A DNA stretch of 64,000 bases from Liolophura sinensis (lineage: Eukaryota; Mollusca; Polyplacophora; Chitonida; Chitonidae), in NCBI RefSeq assembly GCF_032854445.1, contig NC_088297.1:18983127-19047126 (forward strand). The letters run 5' to 3'. Each line of letters opens with the position of its first letter. Position 1 is the stretch's first letter. Positions 36,298 to 49,400 of this stretch are shown here, piece after piece. The position numbers were made by a program, and so were the translations under genes. The notes below the pieces were generated by a model. The model did no database searches. It worked only from the letters and a program-made list of their open reading frames with translations, and was not told the DNA's origin.

Positions 36298-37289
36298 CCT
36301 TATATGAAGTTGACTGAAGATTTCTTGCCTTTCACCAAGAACGGTACATTGCATTGTCACAAAATGGGTGTACCAGGTCAAAAATTACAAGATGTTCAAC
36401 ACAAACCATCAGAGAACTAAGAAAGTATATTAAGTATGAAATTAAGACGGATTCAATGAATGTTCTAGGCAAAAGAATGAAATCAGTATCCGAATTGTGT
36501 ATCGTATTAGTTTGAGTTGTCAATAATCAAAATATGTATCTAAGTTTTGATTTGATTGCAACTGTCCATTTATCCCTTATCAGACAAAATATCCCGCTTC
36601 TCATTGGACAACAACCATGCAGGGTATAGATATATTCTCGAATCCTGCAGACGTCATCAAATGTATCTGCAGAGTAGGTTATCTCCCTTTGTTGGGTTTG
36701 AATATAATGGTCACATTTTTGGAGCATTGGCCTTCTGCACTGAATTGATGGGTTGAGATGGAAATGATTTGATACACACAAATATATGGTGTCATTAATC
36801 TTCATATTGGGGATTATTGACACCATATATTAGCGTATCCTATCGGCTGATGCCTCGCAAAATATGACGGTTATTGACACCATATATTTGCATATCCTAT
36901 CAATGAGTAACCATGTAACTTATAATAGCTAAATAACCATCTAATTCAACACAACTAATAACTGGACCTAACCCTGGTTTAAGCTGAAATATAGAGTTAT
37001 ATAGAGAAGTCCCAGAAATTATTTACTAACAAAAAAACTACTCATTGGAACATTTAAGAAACTTATGGTGAAAGCATTTGCTGGAACAACCTTAACACGT
37101 AGGCACTAGTTTTTGCAATAATGCCTTGTGAACTCATACTACAAGACAAAATGCAACGCATGGATGGACAGAACTTGCCCTCTTGTCAGATGTGTGAAAT
37201 ACGTTTGATTTACAAACTGACCCCTCTATACACACCTCGACAAACTTGAATGGATTTGAGGCCAATGAAAAAATGTTGTGTAATTGTTT

Positions 37290-37505
37290 TGGGTTTGAAT
37301 GAATGAATGCGTGGGGTTTTACATTGTACTTAACAGTTTTTCAATCAAGATGACGAAGAGTCAGTAGGTGTATGTATAATGTGGCTTCTTGTACCAGGGT
37401 GGGTCCATGCTGCCTAACTGCTGCCGCCACTAAAGTATCATGCCGAAGCAACCGGACATGACACCTCACTCTGTCACATGATACTGACACCCAGTTGATC
37501 CTCCC
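37290..37505 (-). mobile_element. Third interspersed family, minus orientation
   Basis: Shares GTCAGTAGGTGT, GCTGCCGCCACTAAAGTATC and ATGATACTGACACC with 41095-41450. Confidence 0.62.
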
Positions 37506-37555
37506 CTTTTGCAGAGGATCAAGCCAGGAGGGGTTTTACGCTTGAAGTACAGGTT

Positions 37556-37975
37556 ATTTATTTATTTATTTATACGATTCGTATTTTACGCTGTACTCAT
37601 GAATACATGTATTTTACTTATACGATGGCGGCAAGCATTATGGTGGGATTTATTTATTTGATTGGTGTTTTATGCCGTACTCAAGAATATTTCACTTATA
37701 CGACGGTGGTCAGCATTATGGTGGGTGGAAACCGGGCAGAGCCCGGGGGAACCCCACGACCATCCACAGGTTGCTGGCAGACCTTCCCACGTACAGCCGG
37801 AGAGGAAGCCAGCATGAGCTGGACTTGAACTCACAGTGAGAGACTCCTGGGTCATTGTGCTGCGCTAGCGCACTAACCAACTGAGCCACGTAGGCCCCCA
37901 TTATGGTGGGAGGAAACCGAGAAAAACCCACGACCATCCACAGATTGCTGGCAGACCCTCTCACTTGCGTTGAAG
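37556..37975 (-). mobile_element. Older SINE interrupted by a younger SINE
   Basis: The two halves, 37556-37648 and 37899-37975, share the 13-nt word CATTATGGTGGGA at the break, the target duplication of the inner element at 37649-37898. Confidence 0.92.
37649..37898 (-). mobile_element. Full-length SINE nested in another SINE
   Basis: Complete tail, core and tRNA-like head, flanked by CATTATGGTGGGA at 37636-37648 and 37899-37911. Confidence 0.94.
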
Positions 37976-38104
37976 TACATGTAATTTGGGCACATGCTGC
38001 ATAGTTGATTGTTCATACCTGCAGGCGTGTAGGCCTATACCTGTCAACACAGTGATCAAAACTGTGAACTCATGTAATCTGGTTTGGGGATAATAAATAA
38101 ATAA

Positions 38105-38345
38105 ACTACTTATTTATTTGATTGGTGTTTTGCGCCGTGCTCAAGAACATTTCACTCCAATCACCGCAGCCAGCATTATTGTTGGAGTAAACCAGGCAAA
38201 GCCCGGGGGAAATCCACGACCATCTGCAGGTTGCTGCAGACCTTCCCACGGAGAGGAACCCAGCATGAGTTGGACCGCATTGGAGGGAGGCCCCTGCCTC
38301 ATTGCACTGCGCTGGCATGCTACCTCCCTCGACCATGAAGGCTGC
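38105..38345 (-). mobile_element. Diverged SINE, minus orientation
   Basis: Tail and core are clear (GATTGGTGTTTTGCGCCGTG); the head is degraded. Confidence 0.85.
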
Positions 38346-38483
38346 GGCTTCTGGCATATCCAAGGGATTTAAGCCCTAACATTACAACACAATAACGTGC
38401 CCTTATCCCAAAATATATATATCCCCAAATCCTGGCACATTATGAATACTTGTCTATATGTGATGAAGACAAACTGTAACTCA

Positions 38484-38692
38484 ATTTATTTATTTATTTG
38501 ATTAATGTTTGAAACTGGACTGGGGAATACCGCAAACATCTTCAGGTTGCTGGCAGACCTTCCCTCGTACAGCGGGAGAGGAAGCCAACTTGAGCTGGAC
38601 TTGAACTCAAGATCACATTGGTGAGAGGTTCCTGTATCACTGTCCTGACCTGGCATGCTAAACACTTCGCCCATAACGGCTACTGGAACTTG
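38484..38692 (-). mobile_element. Diverged SINE with internal deletion
   Basis: Tail and head-proximal core are present, but the part with the CATTATGG word is missing. Confidence 0.82.
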
Positions 38693-38806
38693 GGTATTTG
38701 CATGATACACATGATATTCTCTGGCGGTGTGGACTCGCTCTGAGAATACACAGTCTATATATACACACACCTAATGACGACTCCTTGTCCTATAACTGAA
38801 AAATTG

Positions 38807-39068
38807 TATTTATTTATTTATTTAATGGTGTTTTACGCCGTACTAAAGAATATTTCACTTATACATCGGCGACCAGTATTATGGTGTATGAAAACCCTGC
38901 AGAGCCCAGTGAAGACCCACGACCATCCGCAGGTTGCTGACAGGCGTTCTCGCGTACGGCCGGAGAGGAACCCAGCCGGAGCTGGACTTCAACTCACAGC
39001 GACCGCATTGGTGAGAGGATCCTGGGTCATTATGCTGTACTGCCCTAAACAACTAAGCCACAATAGTT
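38807..39068 (-). mobile_element. Near full-length SINE, minus orientation
   Basis: Tail, core and a degraded head ending ACTAAGCCACAATAG. The last of a head-to-tail cluster of SINEs, all in one orientation, between 37.5 and 39.1 kb. Confidence 0.88.
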
Positions 39069-39102
39069 AAGTACATATATAACATAAAACCCCAAGCCTA
39101 CA

Positions 39103-39930
39103 TAAAACACACATATGTACACACATACATACAGACATACTTACACACACACACACACACACATATACATCAATGTGAACACATGACCTTGAAAATTATA
39201 CTGTAATGTTTATTTGTTCATTTGGTAAATTAAAACTGGGATTACATAGAAATGTTACATACATACATACACACATGTACATCAATGTGAACACATGATC
39301 TTGAAAATTATACTGTAATGTTTATTTGTTCATCAATGTGAACACATGACCTTGAAAATTATACTGTAATGTTTATTTGTTCATTTGGTAAATTAAAACT
39401 GGGATTACATAGAAATGTTACATACATACATACACACATGTACATCAATGTCAACACATGATCTTGAAAATTATACTGTAACGTTTATTTGTTCATCAAT
39501 GTGAACACATGACCTTGAAAATTATACTGTAATGTTTATTTGTTCATTTGGTAAATTAAAACTGGGATTACATAGAAATGTTACATACATACATACACAC
39601 ATGTACATCAATGTCAACACATGACCTTGAAAATTATACTGTAATGTTTATTTGTTCATTTGGTAAAATAAAACCGGGATTACAGAGAAATGTTACATAC
39701 ATACATACATACACACATGTACATCAATGTGAACACATGACCTTCAAAAAATTATACTGTAATGTTTATTTGTTCATTTGGTAAAATAAAACCAGATTAC
39801 AGGGAAATGTTACATACACACATACATACACACATGTACATCAATGTGAACACATGACCTTAAAAATTATACTGTAATGTTTATTTGTTCATTTGGTAAA
39901 TTAAAACCGGGATTACATAGAAATGTTAGT
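39103..39930. repeat. Compound tandem array with CATA microsatellite, 8 copies
   Basis: The core CATCAATGTGAACACATGAC plus TGTAATGTTTATTTGTTCAT occurs eight times, in periods of about 110-118 nt alternating with about 53 nt, with a CATACATA/ACACAC run between. It lies 0.4-1.2 kb downstream of the PREP stop codon and may fall in its 3' UTR or just beyond. Confidence 0.93.
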
Positions 39931-40353
39931 AAGATTTCAAACAAGATACTTCCATCCACAGCAAAGCAATGGTGAACAAAAAGTATTTTCATGCATGGCA
40001 TTTTACATCAGTTTGTTTGAACAAAAGGTATGGATTACACATGTATGTGGAGAATTACAAATGAAAAAGAAAAATCCACATACACACACACACACAAAAA
40101 AAACAAAAAACAAAAATGGTTGAAATAACTCAAAATAATTCAGCACTTTGTTTAAATGAATATAACAGGACAAGAGCTGCACTGTGTTTTAAATGGGATT
40201 TGAGTTTTTAGCCACTAGATGTTACTTTAAAGACAGATGACACTTTTTTTTAATTTGTTTTTTTTCTTTTTTTTTTGAGGTCTCTGACTAAGTATACTGT
40301 AATGGTCCCATCAACGGCAGTCACAAGTGAGCAAGTGGTGAGTAGGTGGTGAG

Positions 40354-40419
40354 TCATTCAGCCCATTCCAGTCCAAGAGTTAGAGACATGAAACAGTAAA
40401 TGTCTGTCACCTCTTCTAT
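40354..40419 (-). CDS. PREP: PREP terminal exon
   Basis: Encodes [21 protein letters not shown] and stop TGA (40354-40356). Length and spacing match the family C-terminus. No clear polyadenylation signal lies immediately downstream; the nearest AATAAA words on this strand are in the tandem array below 39930. Confidence 0.95.
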   Translation of the reverse strand: MEEVTDIYCFMSLTLGLEWAE

Positions 40420-43400
40420 CTGAAAAAAAAACAAAAAAAGAATTAGGTGCATGTTAACAGAATTCATATCAATACTACTATTAATTTGTGTTGTACAGGC
40501 TGACACCAGGAAATCATGTAACAGAGAAAAAAAAACAAAGTAAGACTTCTTATTTTGATTTTATTTTATTTTCCACATTATTTACTTTTTTTTTGACCGA
40601 TTTCAGCAATAAAAAGAATTGTCACTCGCAACTTCCCTATTTCGGGCCCCACTCTTTCACAAATATGGAATATATCATTGGGTATTAAACACCAAGCCAT
40701 CAAATCTTGTGTCATCTTTTATTTATACCTTTGGACACACACAAAGTGAGAAATAACCACACCTGCTATGTGTACTCACTATTTTAGCTGTTGGTTTCCC
40801 TGAGCCGTGACCAGATTTTGTGTCAATTTGAATCATCAGAGGGTTTGTCTGCAACAAGAAAGAAAAAAAAAAAAATCAAGAGGGAAAAAATCAGACATTG
40901 TGTTAACTAACTAAAAATTTGATTACCCACAGGGATCACAAATTGTTCTTTCTGCATGTGGCAAACACATGTACAAATATGTATATATGTGATCATATGT
41001 ATGCGTGTAAAATCGGATGAGTAATTTCACACCCGATCATATTTAAATTCCTTCATTTTCTCATCTATCTTGTATGTATGTATGTATGTATGTGTATGTA
41101 TGCTTGGGGCTTAAGGTAATGATAATTTTTCACTCATGTGTCAGTGAGGAGTCATTAGGTGTGTGTACATATATACTGTGTCTTCTTGTGGCAGGGTTTA
41201 TGTTGGCCACGTGCTGCCACCACTAAAGCATCATGCTGAAGACACCAGATATGACACCCACACCAATTCACATTATACTGACACCGAGCCAATCAGTCAT
41301 GTTTTCGTTGCTCTAACCCCTCAGTGCAGAGCGCCAAGCGAGGCAGCAACGAGTATCATTTTCAAAGTCTTTGGATATTACCCGACCCGGATTTGATTTT
41401 GGGGGTCTACCAACTTCAAAGCAGACGCTCTGACCACAGACGTCATTACAACTGACCATGACCGAGGTACAAGGTATACTACACTAAATGTATAATGGGT
41501 ACAGGGGCTTCGAGGTCTAGTGGTTATAGCATACTTGTGCAGCACAATGATCCAGGAGCCTCTCACAAGTTTCATTCCAGAACACCTCTCCCGTCATACC
41601 AGGGAAGATCTGCATGCAATCTGCAGATGGTTGTGGGTTTCCCGCGGACTCTGCCCAGTTTCTGGCAGCCATCGTATAACCGAAAACATGGTGTAAAACA
41701 CCAATCAAATAAATAAACAAATGAAAATGGGTACATCTGTCACTGGCAGAAAAAAAGGAATCTCTGGTAACACATACAGTCTGCCTTATTGAGAATTGGC
41801 TTAGACCAATCAGGATGTGAACCACGTAGTCAGAATAGTCAACACTTTCCTTGCTGTAGCACACACACTGACCCTCGCTGTCACCTTTAATCATCCCCAG
41901 ACTCTCCTATGAGCACAGAAACTTACACCCATCCCCCAGACCCCTAGCTAGGATTTGGTAAAGGCATGGGGGAAGGCATGGCGTCCCAGCCAAATGAGCC
42001 GGGCAAGTAACACTAAAAGTACCTGCTTGCCAACATCCCTGAACTTGTGCTGTAGTTCCGCTATGTACTTGAGCGAATGAAGTGGGACAACTCTGTCATC
42101 GTGATCTCCTGTGAGCAGAAGGATGGATGGATACTGAAGGTCACCGGGTGGTACACGGATGTTGTGGAGAGGAGAGTACCTACAGATATAGAGGAAAAGC
42201 AACATGAAGAAACCACAGTGTTTCTTTCTAACAGTGAAAGGAAGCAAGCAAACAAACTGTGGAACATTGTCCTGTAGATTCAACCATATATTGCTTGCTA
42301 TAGCACTATGTAGCGTACTAAAACTAAATATGACATTTTCATTCATATAATTTGTACACGGGATAACCAATTTATCACCAATGGTAACTCAACATGAGTT
42401 TGTTAATTACTTCTTTTACAGCCGTTTTAATATATCAATAATAAGGCAGTTTTGAATTCATATTCTTTGTTGTTAAGGGGGAGGGTGGGGGGAGTTAAAC
42501 TAATCAAGTGACCTTTGTTGACAACAGTTTACTAATCACCTGTTCCACAGCCTCTGTTTAAGAGGTAAATATGACACTTGTAAGTTCACAAATGTTCATA
42601 ATTTATCTACTCTAGATGAATCTTTTTACTGTTGCCTGTGTTATAGTCAATGGGACAAGAAGTAATTGCCTTGCATTTTAGACAAGTCACATGATACAGT
42701 AGGACTCTTTTTAGCTATTGCAATAAAAGAGCTTTGAACTAAACACTCCACTGTTATGATGCAGGAAGAATGCCATCTGAAAAACTGCATTTTCAAACAG
42801 TTGGTAACTCACACTTTTCCTCATGAAAATTTAACGTTCATTTTCTTCATTGTAGGGCAACACCTGGAAACTTCTGACACTTTGGTTTTTTTTTTGGTAA
42901 TCTGTTTAAGTGTTGATGATTTTCAAGCCCTTAATAACAGCGTTATTTATTTATTTGATTGGTGTTTTACGCCGTACCCAAGAATATTTCACTTATACAA
43001 CAACGGACAGCTTTATGGTGGGCCAAAACCGGGCAGAGCCCGAGGGGAATCCACAACCATCCGCAGGTTCCTGGACTTCAACTCAGAGCGACCGCTTTGG
43101 TGAGAGGCTCCTGGGTCATTACAGTGCGCTTTCACGCTATCCAACTCAAGAGGCCCCTTTTCTAGCCCTCAATGACAGCGTTACATGTGCTTCTTAACCA
43201 CTTACTTGTAGAGCCATTCAAAGTCTTCGGCGTTGTCTGCAGAGCCATAGTCTGTTACCCAGGCATGGCCAATGGTGAACTTATGAAACCTCAGCATGTC
43301 CATTACACTGAAACAAACGGAGAGTTTGGATCGTTTTCACATTTTAGATATTACAATGCTACCTCACTAAAGTATCATTTCAAAATTAATTTCTTAACTC

Positions 43401-46400
43401 AAGCCACTCCAATTTTAATAGTTGTTTATATGCAGAATAAATCTTTCAATGTGGTTGGAGGGCATAAAATAAATCTAAAACATTGAAAATCATCGAATTT
43501 GTGAAAAATTTGAGCTATCCCAGACATATAGATATACATCATAAAGCCTTGAGAAAAAAAAAAAACAACAGGAATTTCATCAAAATCTCAAGATCGGACA
43601 AAATCAAAATAAAGTTGGATTTTCAGTTTTATTTCTATCACATTTTTGGATTTTTTAGTGCCGGCTTGTAAAACACAAAGTAAAACTCGTGTTGCCACAG
43701 TACTGAAAAATGTTTCAATTATATGACTTTATTTATTTATTTGATTCGTGTTTTACGCCATACTCAAAAATATTTCACTTATACCACAGCGGCCAGCATT
43801 ATGGTGGGAGGAAACCAGGCACAGCCCGGGAAAAACACAAGACCATCCCCAGGTTTCAATTATAAGATATGACGCCAATAGGTTTCATCTGGGAGGGGCT
43901 GGAGGGGCTGGAGGGTAGGGGGTTTTGGGGCTGGCTAGAAGATGTTGTTGACTGATCACCAGACTAACCTCCAGACATAATTTGAAATCTGATTTAATCG
44001 TTTATATTTTATACTTCAGAGGCCAAAGAATAAGCCATATAATTGTACAGTGTACTAAAACAATCTTCAAATTTCAAATAACCATTAGTGGAATTGTCGC
44101 CTGATGTGTACTTACCCAACCTGAGCAATGGCTGAGCCAAACAAGTCTGGCCTCTGGTTGACACAGGCTCCCACCAATAGGCCCCCATTAGATCCCCCAT
44201 TAATGACAATACTGAAACGTAGAACATGGTCTCTTGTTAATATATGTACTGCCACATGTATTAACAAACATGACTGAAAGGGTTTTATACAGCCCGCAAT
44301 ACCGCTGTATTTATATGGCTGGACAAAACCAATCAGTCACACGAAAAGCGAGTACTTGAAGGGAGTACCACCCTTCCCAAGGTACCTGACACACCTACTG
44401 ATATGACACTGCAGCCAAACCTGGCAAGGACCTGAGTACTTGAAGGGAGTACCACCCTTCCCAAGGTACCTGACACACCTACTGATATGACACTGCAGCC
44501 AAACCTGGCAAGGACCTGAGTACTTGAAGGGAGTACCACCCTTCCCAAGGTACCTGACACACCTACTGATATGACACTGCAGCCAAACCTGGCAAGGACC
44601 TGAGTACTTGAAGGGAGTACCACCCTTCCCAAGGTACCTGACACACTTGAACCTGACTAGGGCCCTGCAGTGAGTAATAAATACATGTACATTCAAAACC
44701 ACACCAGATTAAACTACCAGTCTCATCCTACAATCATATACCGGCCCCGAAAGCACAGCTGGTCAAGTCGCTCCACTTCGGGAGTGGTAGATCCAGGGTC
44801 AATCCTGGGTTGAGTCACTCCTAAGGCTTTAAATGAGGAAGTTGTAACTTCTTCGCTTGGCGTTCAGCAAGAAGGGGATAGTCCGACTGGTTGACCTGTA
44901 TCAGTATAATGGCTCGGACGGAGCCGCTTACTTGCTTTCGGTAAGGCATCTCAGTGAAGCAGCACTAGACATAATCACTCACTCCTAAAATCACATTAGG
45001 CTTCTGAATGCCTGATTCTAGATTACTGAATGGTACATTGTATGCAGAATGAAATGAAGGCCACAAGTATTTCTCTACATATCAAATTATATCCAAAGTT
45101 GTCTCCCCTGCTGCCATGGTAAATGACCTGAAACTTCCAAAGAAGTTAAAAGAAGTGCATGTTTAGAGGGAAAAAAATGACGTAGTGCTGAAACTTACCT
45201 TTTTCCACTTAGATATCATCACACCTGGGTCATTGTGCTGCAGAAACTTCAAAACACCTTTCTGAGATGGACAAAACTCTCAGAATCCAGCAAAATGTGA
45301 AAACCTTTGTCACAGGAGAAATTTTATGTCCCTTTCCGTACTGGCATTAAGCTCTGAAGAAAACGGTCTCTCTGTTCCTGTTTATACACCCACTTCCCAC
45401 ATGCTGATCCTAAGTCTTTGCCTCTCCACCCCTCTACCTACATTCCCACCCCCCCTACTCCCCTTCTCATTCAACCCCCAAATCGCATAACCTACCGCTT
45501 GGGCTGCGGTAGCATATCATGTGCATTACCTACCGCTTGGGCTGGGTGTACTTGTTCTTGATCAGGTATTCAGCAGCTGCCTGGAAGTCATCAAAGACGT
45601 TCTGTTTGCTACCCATGATACCTGCCTTATGCCAGGTCTCACCATATTCCCTGAAGAAATGTTGTAAAAATAAAAAAAAAACACTTTTGTTTTACTGGCA
45701 GAATTAATCTTATATCAAAGCTAGAGGAGAGTATGAAAAATAAAACTTGAAAATCATCTGATTTGTTGAAAACCCTAGAACATATTTACATCATCTGAAA
45801 GGCTTGAAAACCAGAAAAATCATAAAAATATCAAAATGGACAAACTAAAAAGGTGAAATTTTCAAAATAAAATTACTTTCGCCATATTATTGTATTCTGT
45901 CTAAAAACTCATACTACCATTTTCCAAATAAAGGTCATAAATTGTTAATATTTTTTGTGCTGAAACCGCCTTCTTCTAGTGGGATATCAGCCTACCATCC
46001 AACGAACCATAAAACAGATTGTCATACATATACCTTGCAGCATTATTGAATGAACTTACTTTTTTCTAATTGAAAAAAAAATGAACAAATAATAAAGTTG
46101 TGGCAACTGGCTCTGTGACATCTCTGTATCATATTTTGAAGTGATGCATATGTAACAACAGCCTTACCCGCCTCCTCGTATATTAGGCACAGCCAGAACC
46201 CCTCCTAGATGCTGCATGTAGACTAGTCTAGACACACTGAAGGAAGGTGTGATGGAGACGTTGAAGCCACCGTAACCATACAAAAGTACCGGCCTGTTAC
46301 CATCCAGCTGTATCCCCTGCGTACAAATATAAAATTAGTAAGTTACATGTATTTTATTTATCTGAATGAACCATAATCAAGATTTAATTAAGGAACTATT

Positions 46401-49400
46401 ATTGCCCAGTACATCGAGATTTCAGTACTGTACATCGAGATATCAGTACAGTACATCAAGATTTCAGGACTGTACATCGAGATTTCAGTACAGTACATCA
46501 AGATTTACAGTACATCGAGATTTCAGTACAGTACATCAAGATTTCAGTACTGTACATCAAGATTTCAGTACTGTACATCAAGATTTCAATCTGCATACAT
46601 TATATGCTTCTTGGTCGAAATTCTTTTCACTGATACTACTTTTCTGTCATACTTCATAAGTGTGTGTAGTCCATAAATAAGACAAATTTAGAATATTGTC
46701 CAGTACTGTCATGTGAAAACAACCTCTGCATTATACACCTATAAATTCAATAATATAATCATAAAAATAACAAAATCAAAATCATGTTAGGTTAATACAT
46801 TTAACAAATCTCTGTTAAGGATAGCCTTTTTTTAACAGGTCATGCTAACTAATAAGACGGTGAAGAAAATACCTTCCTATGCACGATGAACATAGGGATC
46901 TTTGTCCCATCTTTGCTAGGGTAGAACACTTGATTGGTTTCAAACTGACTGAGGTCAAAGTCCTTGACACAAATCTGGCGGAATATCTGAAAACAAAAAC
47001 AAACAAAGCATTTAAAATGTGCCAGACATGTGTAATTTCTGCCAAGATAAACATGTACTTTGCAGCCCCTGAACAAAACTGATCTTGAAAATGACTTTCC
47101 CACATGTCATACATGTAAATATATGCAGACATGTTCAAGATGTTCCGCATGGCCAGATGGCTATTGTACTAGCCCAGCACAATGACCCAGGAGCCTTTCA
47201 CTAATGCCATCAATATGAGTTAAGTCCAGCCCATGCTAGCTTCTTCCCCAGTCACACGTGGGAAGGTGTACCAGTAACCTGTGGATGGTTGTGGGTTTTC
47301 TCCACGCTCAACCTGGTTTCCTTCCACCATAACTCTAGCTGCCATGGTGCAGGTGAAATATTCTTCAGTATATTATATCAATTATATCAATAAAAAAACA
47401 AAACAAATATGTATATATGGTGTACTGGTGGAAGGTAAGTAACAGATGTAAGATCAACTGATAGGTCCTGTCGACAATACAGATTTTTGTGTCCTAGGCT
47501 GAGACTGAGCCATGATCTCAAGTGGCCAACAGAATGATTGACAAACATCTCAACCGCATGGCTATGACCTAGTCACTGGTGGTTTAACACCCACTAAATA
47601 CATGTATGAAATAGCCACGACAACAAAAACAAACCTAAAGACACACCTGTTATAGCAGAGTGAATAACAGATAGGCTTGTTCTTGATATATGAAACACAG
47701 TCATCCTACACACATGTATATTTCAATTCTTAACATACAGTGGCAGTACAGCAGGGTTATACCTGGTTTCCTTCCTCTTATAACGCTTCCTGCCATCATA
47801 GAAGTGAAATATTCTTGAGTACGGTGTAAAATACCAAAGAAATAAATACATTTATCCCATAATTTATCTGTGTCAGTTATATAACAACAGTGATGTAAAT
47901 TTTCAATATACCACGTTATATAAATAACCCGAAATTCTGATTGGTCATTCGAACTTTCATTGGCAAGCTCATCCAATGAAAAAGACCAATTGCATACCAG
48001 ACTACTTCTATCGTTTGTTGTCGTGAAAAAACACCCAAAAAACCCCAAAACTTACTACACCGTGACAGCAGTTTCCTGGTATCAAAATGGTTAAGTTTTT
48101 GGTACACTGGATAGGAATAAAGTTTATCTTTATGAAATGTCCAAATTAGCCAAGGTTGGTGAAAGAAAATGAAGTGCTTGACACACCTAAAACAAGGTAA
48201 TGACAAACATAAGTACAACCGTCACTGCGTCTGGCCTCATTGACAGCAGCATGCCTTGGTATCAGATTTTAATGAAACTAAACACCTATAAACTTAACTT
48301 ACTACTTTGTAGAACACCAAGGGGTTGTCCTGTATATGAACTCTTCTGCAACTAGTGTACCTATAGATTATTTCCATATCTAGCTAATTCTATTTTCCAC
48401 ATCGAACATACACATTATTTCCATATCTAGTTAATTCTATTTTCCACATCGAACATCCACATTATTTCTATATCTAGTTAATTCTATTTTCCACATCGAA
48501 CATCCACATTATTTCTATATCTAGTTCTATTTTCCACATCGAACATACACATTATTTCCATATCTAGTTAATTCTATTTTCCACATCGAACATCCACATT
48601 ATTTCTATATCTAGTTCTATTTTCCACATCGAACATCCACATTATTTCTATATCTGGTTAATTTTATTTTCCACATCGAACAAAATAAATGGCCCAACTG
48701 ATTCAACATCACATCTACCATCACACAGAAAACCCAAAACGGAACCAAAATAAAGCCTTTTGAAATATTTTAGACACTGTTTTGTTGCATTCTCCAAGAT
48801 CCATGATGGTTAATAAAACCAGCAAATAAGTTTCCAGGCGATCTGTTCACGTTAAAAGTCTAAATTTTAATATTTCGTTTGGTATGAGTTTCGAATTTAC
48901 AGCTCCTGGCACCTTGCAAGTCATCGCGTGACGTCATAGAGACATGACCTAGATTTAGGAGCACACTTTTGGAGCCAAATGTTTCGACAAATAAGCAGTT
49001 ATGAATGCTGATATTTTTGAAAGAAATTAAAATTCCTTGCCAAAGGCTCAGAACAACTGAAAATTACACCACTTGTTTAATACAACTGATATAATGGGTC
49101 ACTCACTGTATATCCTCTATACATCAAATCCAGTGTTGACATCAATATCAAAAACCATTATGGCTTCCTCTCCGGCCATACGTGGGAAGGTTTGTTGGAA
49201 ACCTGCCGATGATCATGGGTTTCCCCCGGGTTCTGCCCGGTTTCCTCCCACCATGATGCTGGCCGCCGCCGTATAAGTGAAATAGTCATGAGTACAGCGT
49301 AAACCACCAATCAAATACATAAATAAATAAAAAGCAATATATGACAACAAAGTCTATCAGAAATTGAGCAGCTTGCTGCAAAGTGTTTCAGCTGAAATGG

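Larger units (their letters stand above)
29421..40353. other. Convergent intergenic region between the two genes
   Basis: Includes the 3' UTR of the RNF217-like gene, whose end I cannot place (the first clear AATAAA seen is at about 31540). It also holds an unassigned minus-strand open frame at 30891-31145, a SINE cluster at 36.0-39.1 kb and the compound array at 39.1-39.9 kb. The rest shows nothing recognisable. Confidence 0.6.

Noticed and set aside
44333..44702. Repetitive open frames of 103 and 121 codons
   Set aside because: Translations of the 84-bp intronic minisatellite in two frames.
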